Source: Pseudomonadota bacterium
GTDB lineage: Bacteria > Desulfobacterota > Syntrophorhabdia > Syntrophorhabdales > Syntrophorhabdaceae
Reading direction: 5' to 3'
Length of the DNA: 41,429 nt
NCBI GenBank assembly: GCA_026388315.1
Contig: JAPLKA010000036.1
Coordinates: forward strand, 1-41,429
How positions within the stretch are numbered: position 1 is the stretch's first letter; every line of letters starts with the position of its first letter. The translations under genes and the position numbers were made by a program. Shown here one piece after another: positions 24,758-33,619 of the stretch. The notes beneath the pieces were generated by a model. It saw only the letters and a program-made list of their open reading frames with translations, was not told where the DNA came from and did not search any database.

Positions 24758-26668
24758 ATGAGAAATAACGTGAAGCAGCTATTGTTATTATTGCCTGCGA
24801 TCATCCTTTTATTAGCTGTTTATCCCATTGGGATTAACACAAATGTCAGTTCTATCAATCTAACCGCCCTCGAAATTGATGCGGTGGGACCCGAAATGCA
24901 ACTTAATGATATTTCGGAAGGATTTTTAAGGGTAAATCCACGCCGTCATGTTCCAATTTTCCATTCTATTGTTATCAGTTTTGCATATGTCCCATATATT
25001 TGGGTTCGAGGAGGTGGATTACCACCTTATAATTTGAATATACTTTCACATAAAATACCATCAATAGCAGAAGAGTTAATAATAATATCAAGAGCAATGA
25101 ATATTTTAGCTGCATTAGGGATTGTCATTCTTTCATTTTATATATTTCTGAGATTTTGTAATTCTAAATGGGGCGCTGCTTTTGTTGCCCTGAGCGTTAT
25201 ACTGAATGCAAATCTTATGTTTCAATCAAGCGTGACCTACTTTGAAAACTATTCTATTTTTTGGGTTTTTTTGTCATTATACTGCTTTGGAATGCTGTGG
25301 ACCTATGACAAAAAAAGTGTATTCTGGCTTTCCGGTTTTCTAATGTTTGCGGCTTTTGCTGTTTCAACACATGAACGCATGTCCGGCTATTTTGTTTTGA
25401 GTGCACCTGCAGCATTTTTTAGAGTTTGGCAAATAAAACGTAGTGATCATAACATAAGATATATTTTATGGGGTTTTTGTATTGCTATATTCTTTGGCTT
25501 ACTTTCCTTTTCTTTGGCGAATAATATTTTTGGTGCAGGAATCACACCCATTAAGGAATATGTTCAATATAAGGCTTCGGCGGTTGCTTCGTCAGATAGA
25601 TTTAGTAGTTTTGGGGAACTTATTTTAAATCAGGTGAGGTGCCATGGACATGCTGTTATTATTATCATATGTACATTTGCAGGCATAACTCCTTTATTCT
25701 CTTTTTTGGGTATTTGGAAGATTTGGAAATCAAGAAACTATATACCCCTTGTTTTATTGTTTTTCCCTCTGGGTTATGAGTTGGTGAGTGTCGGACTGCC
25801 AGGCTGGACTGCGGGACGCTACATACTTGGACAGATGATTTTTATAAGCTTGTTCGCAGGTTTTGGGGCTGTATGGCTCATGGATTGGGGTAATGCTATT
25901 AAACCGACATCGAATAGGAGGTTAATCCAAATAGCATTGCTCATATTCGCATTGTTGGCTCAAGGCAGTATTCTTGCGGCGGTTAAAGTTCTGGATTATT
26001 ACTATAATCCACGCAGAGTGGTTGAGATTATTGCAAAAAACAATGAAGGCGGAAAAATCGGGGTACAAAGTTTTGGGCATGGAGCTACTAATTTTTCAGA
26101 ACAAGACTTTAAATCACCGATAGCCTCGAAAGATCTTATCGACAGGATTCAAGCCGATAATTACGAATTACCCGTTAAGGTAAACAATGTTGATTCGCTC
26201 AATGGTATTATAGAAGAGTCTAATTTCTACGATAAAGTGGTCGAAAAAATGAGAAACAAAAAATTTTCACCAGATTTAATTGATTTAGCAAATAAAACAA
26301 AGGATGTTCGAGGCAAATTATTTTCAACCTTATTATTTGGCGACCAGAAAAATATCAAGAGGCTTAACCGCATGGTTTTGGAGGAGATATATCCGCTGGA
26401 AACCCCCAACGGTCTAACCCCCTTTTCAAATGACTGGGCGCGAAGCCATAACGTAGAAGTAATAATTATCCCGAATGGTATGAAAAAATGCAACAATGTG
26501 GATGTTTTAGTTACCAAATTTGGTGAGCAGGGATGCAGGTGTGAAAACATAAGAAAAGAGGTGTTTAGGAAGCCTCCAGATTGGATATTACGGTTGGTGT
26601 CCAGGGAAAGAGCTCAGTTGTATTTATACGAGACTCCATCAGCAATCAATATTCAGTACTGCAATTAA
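24758..26668 (+). CDS. large polytopic membrane protein, probable GT-C (ArnT/PMT-like) glycosyltransferase
   Basis: A 636-residue protein with about eleven membrane segments and a soluble C-terminal part of about 210 residues. After helix 1 the first loop carries acidic residues (ALEIDAVGPEMQ), as expected for a GT-C catalytic loop. STHERMSGYF and GLPGWTAGRYILGQM resemble loops in phospholipid carrier-dependent glycosyltransferases. I do not recognise the exact family. It would use a polyprenyl-phosphate sugar and act on the periplasmic face. TTG 24755 precedes the ATG in frame; no clear ribosome site favours either. Confidence 0.6.
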   Translation: MRNNVKQLLLLLPAIILLLAVYPIGINTNVSSINLTALEIDAVGPEMQLNDISEGFLRVNPRRHVPIFHSIVISFAYVPYIWVRGGGLPPYNLNILSHKIPSIAEELIIISRAMNILAALGIVILSFYIFLRFCNSKWGAAFVALSVILNANLMFQSSVTYFENYSIFWVFLSLYCFGMLWTYDKKSVFWLSGFLMFAAFAVSTHERMSGYFVLSAPAAFFRVWQIKRSDHNIRYILWGFCIAIFFGLLSFSLANNIFGAGITPIKEYVQYKASAVASSDRFSSFGELILNQVRCHGHAVIIIICTFAGITPLFSFLGIWKIWKSRNYIPLVLLFFPLGYELVSVGLPGWTAGRYILGQMIFISLFAGFGAVWLMDWGNAIKPTSNRRLIQIALLIFALLAQGSILAAVKVLDYYYNPRRVVEIIAKNNEGGKIGVQSFGHGATNFSEQDFKSPIASKDLIDRIQADNYELPVKVNNVDSLNGIIEESNFYDKVVEKMRNKKFSPDLIDLANKTKDVRGKLFSTLLFGDQKNIKRLNRMVLEEIYPLETPNGLTPFSNDWARSHNVEVIIIPNGMKKCNNVDVLVTKFGEQGCRCENIRKEVFRKPPDWILRLVSRERAQLYLYETPSAINIQYCN

Positions 26669-26700
26669 AAAGTATTGTTCTAAAAAGGGATTTTATTTTC

Positions 26701-26775
26701 ATGTTGCTATCATTTAAGTTGTTGTCGAGTAACATCGGATCGACGATCGTCATTTTGCTTAAGCATCCTACTTGA
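26701..26775 (+). other. 24-codon ORF of unknown origin before the GT4 gene
   Basis: ATG 26701 opens a frame encoding MLLSFKLLSSNIGSTIVILL then KHPT and TGA. It sits in the gap between the GT-C-like protein and the next glycosyltransferase, a position like that of the recognisable gene stubs elsewhere in this window. I cannot match it to a family, and it may be chance. Confidence 0.2.
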
Positions 26776-26783
26776 GATTTGTG

Positions 26784-27845
26784 ATGCGTGTTCTTTTTCT
26801 AACTCGCTACGCACGCCTGGCTGCAAGCAGTCGCTTGCGTGTGTATCAATATCTTCCCTATTTGATGGAGTCTGGGTTTGAGGTGACGGTCGTCCCATTG
26901 TTTGGCAATGATTATGTGAGCGGTTTATACAGCGGCAATATCTCAACAGTGGCGGTGTTTAAGGCATATATCGACCGGTTACGATTTATTCTGAAAGTGC
27001 GTTATTTTGATTTAGTGTGGGTGGAATATGAGATGTTGCCTTGGTTGCCAGATTGGATTGAACTCAGTTTGTTGCCAGGGGGAGCGCCTTTGGTTGTGGA
27101 TTACGACGACGCAATTTTCAATAGATACGACCAGCATCGCCTTGCTCTTGTTCGCAGAGTGCTGGGAAAGAAAATCGATGTCGTCATGTGCCGAGCCGCT
27201 TTGGTGATCGTAGGGAATGATTATCTTGGTGCGCACGCAAGGCAGGCAGGGGCAAAGCGTGTTGAGCTGTTACCGACCGTGGTTGACGGTACTCGTTACG
27301 CTGTAATAGAGAAAAATGATGCTTTGCCAGTGACGATCGGGTGGATTGGTTCGCCTACTACCGCTCAATATTTAAAGCTTGTGGCGCCTGCGCTTCGGAC
27401 AATGATTGCTTCATACAATGCTCGGCTTGTAGCGATAGGGGCTAATCCTTCGCAGTTGCAGGATTTGACCATCGAAATCCGTCGTTGGTCAGAAGATACC
27501 GAGGCTGCAGAGATTCAGCAATTTGACATAGGAATCATGCCGTTGCCTGACAATCTGTGGGAAAGAGGGAAGTGTGGTTACAAATTGATTCAGTATATGG
27601 CTTCTGGAAAGCCTGTTGTGGCTTCGCCGGTAGGGGTGAATAATGTGATTGTGCGCCGAGGAGTAAATGGGTTTCTGGCAAATACAGATTCGGAGTGGTA
27701 TAACTCACTTAGATTGCTCTGCGAGGATGCTGCACTTCGTAAGCGCATGGGTGATGCGGGGCGTAGCAGAATGGAACGGGATTATTCCCTGCAGGTTGCC
27801 GCGCCCAGATTGGCAGAACTGCTACGTTCGGTTGTGAACAAGTAA
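26784..27845 (+). CDS. family 4 glycosyltransferase
   Basis: A GT-B fold glycosyltransferase of 353 residues from ATG 26784. The N-terminal MRVLFLTRYARLAASSRLRV is the characteristic opening of a GT4 subgroup, and in-frame TTG 26772 and GTG 26781 would only add residues before it. The donor side reads GIMPLPDNLWERGKCGYKLI then QYMASGKPVVASPVG and VNGFLA, typical of GT4. GC is higher than in the AT-rich gene before it, and it shares composition with the overlapping asnB gene (TAATG junction), so this gene, asnB and the wzy-like gene look like one cassette. Confidence 0.88.
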   Translation: MRVLFLTRYARLAASSRLRVYQYLPYLMESGFEVTVVPLFGNDYVSGLYSGNISTVAVFKAYIDRLRFILKVRYFDLVWVEYEMLPWLPDWIELSLLPGGAPLVVDYDDAIFNRYDQHRLALVRRVLGKKIDVVMCRAALVIVGNDYLGAHARQAGAKRVELLPTVVDGTRYAVIEKNDALPVTIGWIGSPTTAQYLKLVAPALRTMIASYNARLVAIGANPSQLQDLTIEIRRWSEDTEAAEIQQFDIGIMPLPDNLWERGKCGYKLIQYMASGKPVVASPVGVNNVIVRRGVNGFLANTDSEWYNSLRLLCEDAALRKRMGDAGRSRMERDYSLQVAAPRLAELLRSVVNK

Positions 27846-29800
27846 TGTGCGGTATAACCGGATTTTGGCAACCAACTAATTTTTCTGCCAGCGCTGCTCA
27901 AGCGGTCGCAGTGAAAATGTCTGATTGCATTGCGCATCGTGGGCCGGATGATGCTGGTGTGTGGGTGGATAAAAATGCCGGTATTGCGCTGGCACATCGT
28001 CGCCTTTCCATCCTTGATCTTTCTCCGGCCGGTCATCAGCCTATGTTTTCTTCATCGGGGCGTTATGTGATTGTCTTTAATGGGGAAATTTATAATCATT
28101 TGGAAATGAGGCAGGAACTGGGGAATGTCGAGTGGCGCGGGCATTCGGATACGGAAACGCTATTGGCAGGGTTTGAAGCGTGGGATATAGAAGCGACACT
28201 AATAAAAGCTGCGGGGATGTTCGCGATTGCACTTTGGGATCACGAGAAAAAAATGCTTACCCTTGCGCGAGACCGTATTGGTGAAAAGCCGCTTTACTAT
28301 GGTTATCAGAAAGATACGTTTGTTTTTGGTTCAGAATTAAAAGCATTTAGTGCTCATCCAGATTTTATGGGCGAAATTGATCGGGATGTTCTTTGCCTGT
28401 ATCTCCGGCATTGCTACATTCCCGCGCCCTATTCCATTTACAGGGGGATACACAAACTCCTGCCGGGTACCTACATTCAGCTTCCAATCGGGCATGGTAC
28501 CAATGAGTTACGTTCGGTAACGCCTAAAGCCTACTGGAGTTTGGGTGAGGTTGCAAAAAAAGGAATTGCTCATCCATTTACCGGCAGTGATACGGATGCG
28601 ATTGCTGTTCTCGATGAGCAATTGAGACAGGTAATCGGTTTGCAAATGATTGCGGATGTGCCATTGGGCGCCTTTTTGTCAGGCGGGGTGGATTCTTCAA
28701 CAGTCGTCGCATTGATGCAATCTCAGTCTCCTCGTCCGATCAAGACGTTTTCTATTGGGTTCGATGAAACTGGCTACAACGAAGCTGAGAACGCAAAGGT
28801 TGTTGCGCAGCATCTCGGTACGGATCACACCGAGTACTATGTTTCGTCGGCAGAGGCGATGCAGGTTGTTCCTCGGTTGGGAAGTATGTACGACGAGCCG
28901 TTCGCAGATTCCTCTCAGATCCCTACCTTTCTGGTATCTCAGATGGCACGCAAGCATGTTGCTGTTTCTTTGTCCGGTGATGCTGGGGACGAGTTGTTTT
29001 GTGGATATAACCGTTACGCACTGACAGATATCTGGAGGAAGATTTCGAGGGTTCCGTTCGGAGTCAGGAGAGCGACGGGACGTTTGATAAAAATGGTTGC
29101 GCCGTCAACTTGGGATGGTATTTTTCAACATGCCGGTAAATTTCTTGCGTTGCCCTCTAATATGGGTGAAAAGATAGAAAAACTTTCTTCGCGTTTGGTG
29201 AGTGTTGATGGCGTTCAAGCTCTTTACTATAGCCTGGTGTCCGAGATCGCCAATCCAGATCGGGTAGCCATTGGCGCCAGGGAGCCTGATACCTGGCTGA
29301 CGAAAACAGGACTGAAGACACAATTCCCGGATACCAAGCTGCAGATGATGTTCATGGATTGCATGACTTATTTGCCGGATGACATCCTGGTCAAGGTGGA
29401 TCGCGCGGCCATGTTTAACAGTCTTGAAACAAGGGTTCCTTTCCTCGATCATAGAATCGTTGAGCTGGCATGGTCATTCCCATTGTCGATGAAAATCCGC
29501 AATGGACAGACCAAATGGATATTGCGACAGGTGTTATACAAATATATGCCCAAAGAGCTCATCGAACGACCCAAGATGGGTTTCGGCATTCCTATTGGCG
29601 ACTGGATGCGAGGCCCGCTTAGGGAGTGGGTGGAGGATTTGTTGAACGAATCACGTTTGCAGCAAGAAGGATTCTTTGATGTGCAGTTTATTCGCCTGCG
29701 CTGGCAAGAACATCTTTCTGGTAGAAGGAATTGGCAGCACTTTCTCTGGACCGTGTTGATGTTCCAGGTGTGGCTGGAAGAAAGAGGTAACAAAAGTTGA
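27845..29800 (+). CDS. asnB: asparagine synthase-type glutamine amidotransferase
   Basis: A 651-residue class II glutamine amidotransferase plus synthetase domain. Cys2 of MCGITGFW is the glutaminase nucleophile, which fixes the start at ATG 27845 overlapping the upstream TAA. FNGEIYNH (78-85), SDTETLL (101-107) and the ATP-binding PP-loop SGGVDSS (279-285) are intact. In surface-glycan loci such proteins (for example WbpS of Pseudomonas O6) are proposed to convert uronic acids into uronamides, which fits the TviB/TviC pair downstream. An unrelated role in free asparagine synthesis is less likely here. Confidence 0.9.
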   Translation: MCGITGFWQPTNFSASAAQAVAVKMSDCIAHRGPDDAGVWVDKNAGIALAHRRLSILDLSPAGHQPMFSSSGRYVIVFNGEIYNHLEMRQELGNVEWRGHSDTETLLAGFEAWDIEATLIKAAGMFAIALWDHEKKMLTLARDRIGEKPLYYGYQKDTFVFGSELKAFSAHPDFMGEIDRDVLCLYLRHCYIPAPYSIYRGIHKLLPGTYIQLPIGHGTNELRSVTPKAYWSLGEVAKKGIAHPFTGSDTDAIAVLDEQLRQVIGLQMIADVPLGAFLSGGVDSSTVVALMQSQSPRPIKTFSIGFDETGYNEAENAKVVAQHLGTDHTEYYVSSAEAMQVVPRLGSMYDEPFADSSQIPTFLVSQMARKHVAVSLSGDAGDELFCGYNRYALTDIWRKISRVPFGVRRATGRLIKMVAPSTWDGIFQHAGKFLALPSNMGEKIEKLSSRLVSVDGVQALYYSLVSEIANPDRVAIGAREPDTWLTKTGLKTQFPDTKLQMMFMDCMTYLPDDILVKVDRAAMFNSLETRVPFLDHRIVELAWSFPLSMKIRNGQTKWILRQVLYKYMPKELIERPKMGFGIPIGDWMRGPLREWVEDLLNESRLQQEGFFDVQFIRLRWQEHLSGRRNWQHFLWTVLMFQVWLEERGNKS

Positions 29801-31050
29801 TTGGCACTTTCTCGGGAATAATCATCACCATTATAGCTTTTGCGCTTGGGAATACCTTGCCGAGGTTTGCCAGAAAGGCTTTTCGCCTGGCAATGCTCGC
29901 ACGGCTTAGTATTAGTGTCTTGAATGTCATGATGGCCGGTGGGATGATTGGCGCTGGTCAAGATGCAAATTATTTGTATTCTCTTGCTATTGAAGGTTCC
30001 TCGAACATAGAGAATTTAGAATGGGGCCTTGGGGCACTTTTTGGTGGCCTCAACGGATTGCGGAATATACATGCGCTGATTCAGTGGGCATTGGGGGGTG
30101 AAAGTTTTTTCCTGGCACATGCTTTTTCTTTGCTGGGCGCCGCACTTTGCCTGATCATTATTTCTAAAATCTGGCTATTGCTCGTACCTACAGAATATAA
30201 AAAACTTCCATATGTCTTGCTTATCTACTCCCTTTTGCCAAGTGTTATTACCAATCAGAGCTACATTTTACGTGAAGTATGGCAATCTCTCTGTGTGTTA
30301 GGCATCGCCTGGCTGAGTCTACACATACAACGATATGGCTATAATGTGACTCGGATTATTGGTATATTAATATTTACTGTGGTCGGATGTTTTCTTCATG
30401 CGTATATGGTAATCATGATGATTCTAATGCTTTTGGTGGGATTGATGATCCAGTCTAAAATCAGCGTCACTCGGTTGTTTATGAGACCGGCCCGCTTGTT
30501 CAAATTTGGTTTTATCTTAGTTTTATTTCTTCTTATTGTTTCGCCACTTATTATCGAGTCAGCCCATTTTCAGCTACTCCTCGATGGGCAACTGATGCAG
30601 CACGCGGACTCATTTTCCGAAGGAGCCATGGCAGATGCGCAAGGTGCACGCGCTGAGTATGGAAGGCAATTTTATTCAGAGAGACCCTGGACGCTTCTGT
30701 CCGCATTTGCCGCATATCAGATGATGCCCTTACCATGGCGGTTCGGTGGTATTGCTGATCTGGTTCTGTTTGTGGAAAATATGTTCCGGGTATTATTGCT
30801 TCTGTCCTATTTATGCTATCGAAAAAAGCTGACGCAATTCCATAAAGATAACATGGATGCGCTCATTTTGATGTGGTTTCTGATGGAACTTGTTTGGTCA
30901 GTCGGGACGATTAATTGGGGTACTGCTGCCCGCCATCATGTTCCAGCGGTTGGTTTATTGCTGATTGTAGGGCTCGCAAGCCGTTATCTTGTGAAAACCG
31001 AACGTTTATATATTCGTAGGCGTCAACCAACCAAACAGCTTGGCGGCTAA
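29797..31050 (+). CDS. polytopic membrane protein, candidate O-antigen polymerase (Wzy-like)
   Basis: A 417-residue protein with about ten to eleven membrane helices and a central periplasmic loop (about residues 265-310, with LDGQLMQHADSF and GARAEYGRQFYSERPW). Near the C-terminus NWGTAARHHVPAVGLLLI resembles the conserved end of Wzy/EpsG-type polymerases. Polymerases diverge strongly, so the call rests on topology and position. It starts at TTG 29797 overlapping the asnB stop, indicating coupling. It is the best polymerase candidate in the window. Confidence 0.6.
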   Translation: MIGTFSGIIITIIAFALGNTLPRFARKAFRLAMLARLSISVLNVMMAGGMIGAGQDANYLYSLAIEGSSNIENLEWGLGALFGGLNGLRNIHALIQWALGGESFFLAHAFSLLGAALCLIIISKIWLLLVPTEYKKLPYVLLIYSLLPSVITNQSYILREVWQSLCVLGIAWLSLHIQRYGYNVTRIIGILIFTVVGCFLHAYMVIMMILMLLVGLMIQSKISVTRLFMRPARLFKFGFILVLFLLIVSPLIIESAHFQLLLDGQLMQHADSFSEGAMADAQGARAEYGRQFYSERPWTLLSAFAAYQMMPLPWRFGGIADLVLFVENMFRVLLLLSYLCYRKKLTQFHKDNMDALILMWFLMELVWSVGTINWGTAARHHVPAVGLLLIVGLASRYLVKTERLYIRRRQPTKQLGG

Positions 31051-31051
31051 T

Positions 31052-31114
31052 TGGCAATATCATCTGTGGGACATATTGATGTTTCAAGCTTGGCTTGAAA
31101 ATCAAAAAAATTAG
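31052..31114 (+). pseudogene. 3' stub of a second asnB gene
   Basis: Directly after the Wzy-like stop, 21 codons read WQYHLWDILMFQAWLENQKN and TAG. This aligns position by position with the end of the intact AsnB upstream (WQHFLWTVLMFQVWLEERGN). An Asn codon bridging 31049-31051 even preserves the preceding N of NWQ. Nothing else of the second gene remains. The stub sits just before tviB, where a natural partner asnB would be expected, so the present asnB-wzy segment appears to have replaced most of an older asnB. Confidence 0.75.
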
Positions 31115-31126
31115 GGAGATATATTA

Positions 31127-32416
31127 ATGCCTCAAAAAGACCGTGTAGTTTCAGTAATAGGATTAGGCTATGTAGGTTTACCTGTAGCCGTTGCATTTGG
31201 GAAAAAAATAAAAACTATTGGATTTGATATTAACCAAAAACGTATTCATGAGTTACAAGCAGGGGTTGATCTGACACATGAAGTCGAAGAAGACGACCTT
31301 AAGTCTACAAATATCTTATTCACTAATAACGTTGAGGACTTGACATTTGCCAATTTTCATATTATTGCAGTTCCGACGCCTGTAGATGATGTGCATCAAC
31401 CCGATTTAACGTTTTTATTAAAGGCTTCAGAGATAGTAGGCAGTATCGTGAAAAAAGGCGATATTGTGGTATATGAATCAACTGTATATCCCGGTGCTAC
31501 CGAAGATGAGTGCGTTCCCGTGCTGGAGGAGGCGTCAGGACTTAAATGTGGAAGCGATTTTAAAGTAGGCTATAGTCCAGAGCGTATTAATCCGGGAGAT
31601 AAGGAGCATACGTTTACAAAAATAAAAAAGATTGTTTCCGGCCAGGACAATGAAACGTTGGAAATTGTGGCACAAGTGTATGGTTTGGTAGTAACAGCGG
31701 GAATATACAAAGCAGAATCCATTAAAGTAGCTGAGGCGGCAAAAATAATTGAAAACACGCAGAGAGATCTAAATATTGCGCTCATGAATGAACTGGCAAT
31801 AATTTTTGATAAGCTTGGAATCAATACGCAGAAAGTATTAGAGGCAGCTGGAACAAAATGGAACTTTCTTCAATTTAAGCCGGGGCTTGTAGGTGGACAT
31901 TGTATAGGTGTAGATCCTTATTACTTGACATTTAAGGCGCAAAAAATTGGTTACACGCCCCAAGTTATTTTAGCTGGAAGAGGCATAAATGATAACATGG
32001 GCAAATTTATTGCACAACAAACTATTAAGGAAATGATACACGCTGGTCACCACATCCTTAACAGTGTTGTGACGGTTTTGGGGTTGACATTCAAGGAGAA
32101 TTGTCCTGATATACGTAATTCAAAAGTTATTGATATTATCGCTGAACTCGAAGAATACGGAATACATGTCCAGGTCAGCGATCCTTTAGCTGATTTTGAT
32201 GTTGTTAAAAGTGAATATGGATTATCTTTAACACCCATAGATCTGCTTAAACCGGCTTCGGCTGTGGTTATAGCAGTGGCTCACAATACCTACCGTAAAT
32301 TATCAATAACAGATCTAATTAAGTTAATGGACAACGACCCGGTCTTGGTGGATATAAAAGGAATCTGTGATTTAGAGAGTTGTAAAATCGCCGGAATACG
32401 TGTATGGCAATTATAA
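31127..32416 (+). CDS. tviB: UDP-N-acetylhexosamine 6-dehydrogenase (TviB/WbpO type)
   Basis: A 429-residue nucleotide-sugar dehydrogenase that oxidises C6 of UDP-GlcNAc or UDP-GalNAc to the uronic acid with two NAD+. GLGYVGLP (12-19) binds NAD, Cys259 in GGHCIGVDPYY is the catalytic thiol, and PTPVDDVHQPDL (83-94) plus LTFKAQKIGYTPQVILAGRG are typical of the TviB/WbpO subgroup. GGGAGA precedes the ATG by 8 bases. The adjacent tviC gene strongly supports the assignment. Confidence 0.88.
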   Translation: MPQKDRVVSVIGLGYVGLPVAVAFGKKIKTIGFDINQKRIHELQAGVDLTHEVEEDDLKSTNILFTNNVEDLTFANFHIIAVPTPVDDVHQPDLTFLLKASEIVGSIVKKGDIVVYESTVYPGATEDECVPVLEEASGLKCGSDFKVGYSPERINPGDKEHTFTKIKKIVSGQDNETLEIVAQVYGLVVTAGIYKAESIKVAEAAKIIENTQRDLNIALMNELAIIFDKLGINTQKVLEAAGTKWNFLQFKPGLVGGHCIGVDPYYLTFKAQKIGYTPQVILAGRGINDNMGKFIAQQTIKEMIHAGHHILNSVVTVLGLTFKENCPDIRNSKVIDIIAELEEYGIHVQVSDPLADFDVVKSEYGLSLTPIDLLKPASAVVIAVAHNTYRKLSITDLIKLMDNDPVLVDIKGICDLESCKIAGIRVWQL

Positions 32417-32438
32417 TGTCTCTCAAGGTGAAATTGTA

Positions 32439-33470
32439 ATGATTAATCCCTACGAAGAAATAAAAAAAGCTCTTTTGAAGAAACCAAACACTTGGTTAAT
32501 TACCGGGGTTGCAGGTTTTGTTGGATCAAATTTGTTGGAGGCTTTGTTAAATTTAAATCAGCATGTCGTTGGTCTTGATAATTTTTCCACAGGAACTATT
32601 GAAAATCTTGACGATGTGAGGAATTCGTTATACGGAGTTAAATGGCATAATTTTAAATTTATAGAAGGCGATATTCGCAATATAAAAGATTGTCGCACTG
32701 CTTGTGACGGAGTTGATTATATATTACACCAGGCAGCTATAGGCTCTGTGATACGATCTATTGAGGATCCAATTTATACAAATGAGAACAATATAACAGG
32801 TTTTCTAAATATGCTGATAGCTGCACGGGACGCAAGGGTTAAACGGTTTGTATATGCATCTTCGAGTTCTGTTTATGGTGATCATCCTGCTCTACCCAAG
32901 ATAGAGGAAATGACAGGAAAACCACTTTCGCCTTATGCAGTAACAAAATATGTGAATGAATTGTACGCGGATGTATTCATGCGTATTTACGGTTTAAAAG
33001 TGATTGGCTTGCGATACTTTAATGTTTTTGGGCCAAGACAAGATCCAAATAGTAGTTATGCGGCTGTTATTCCAAAATGGTTTAGCGCTTTATTGCACAG
33101 AAAACCTTTATATATTAACGGAGATGGAGAAACAACTCGAGATTTTTGTTTTGTTGATAATGTAGTTCAAGCTAATATATTGTCGGCTCGCGTTAGAAAT
33201 GAGAATGCTCTTGGACATGTTTATAATATAGCATTTTCAGAGCAAAATACATTAAATCAATTGTTTTATCTGGTTCGTGATGAAGTTTTAAAACAGAACC
33301 TTGGAGTTGTTGGTTCAGAGCCTATTTATCATGAATTCAGGGCAGGGGATATACGTTATTCACTTGCAGATATCAGTAAGGCAAAGGAACTGCTTGGTTA
33401 TTATCCAAAATATTCACTTAGAGATGGTATTGGCAAAGCTGCTGAGTGGTATATCACAAAATTGTCATAA
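32439..33470 (+). CDS. tviC: UDP-GlcNAc(A) 4-epimerase (TviC/WbpP type)
   Basis: A 343-residue extended SDR from ATG 32439, chosen over an in-frame GTG at 32400 because AAGGTG lies eight bases upstream and the length then matches WbpP/TviC. GVAGFVGS (23-30) binds NAD, SSSSVYG (141-147) holds the catalytic Ser, and Y166/K170 sit in LSPYAVTKYVNELYADVF, a sequence characteristic of this subgroup. It interconverts the gluco and galacto forms of UDP-HexNAc or its uronic acid. With tviB it supplies UDP-GalNAcA. Confidence 0.88.
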   Translation: MINPYEEIKKALLKKPNTWLITGVAGFVGSNLLEALLNLNQHVVGLDNFSTGTIENLDDVRNSLYGVKWHNFKFIEGDIRNIKDCRTACDGVDYILHQAAIGSVIRSIEDPIYTNENNITGFLNMLIAARDARVKRFVYASSSSVYGDHPALPKIEEMTGKPLSPYAVTKYVNELYADVFMRIYGLKVIGLRYFNVFGPRQDPNSSYAAVIPKWFSALLHRKPLYINGDGETTRDFCFVDNVVQANILSARVRNENALGHVYNIAFSEQNTLNQLFYLVRDEVLKQNLGVVGSEPIYHEFRAGDIRYSLADISKAKELLGYYPKYSLRDGIGKAAEWYITKLS

Positions 33471-33619
33471 AAACATTATCTCCGTTAAAAAGCTCTTTTT
33501 AGTATTTATATAATAGCTGCCATCGTGTTTAGTGCTGGACCATTTAGAATTGTTGTCCAAGCACAATTCGCTCTGCGCCAGTAGAAGGGCGATAAACATG
33601 AAACAATCCAGTATAACCC

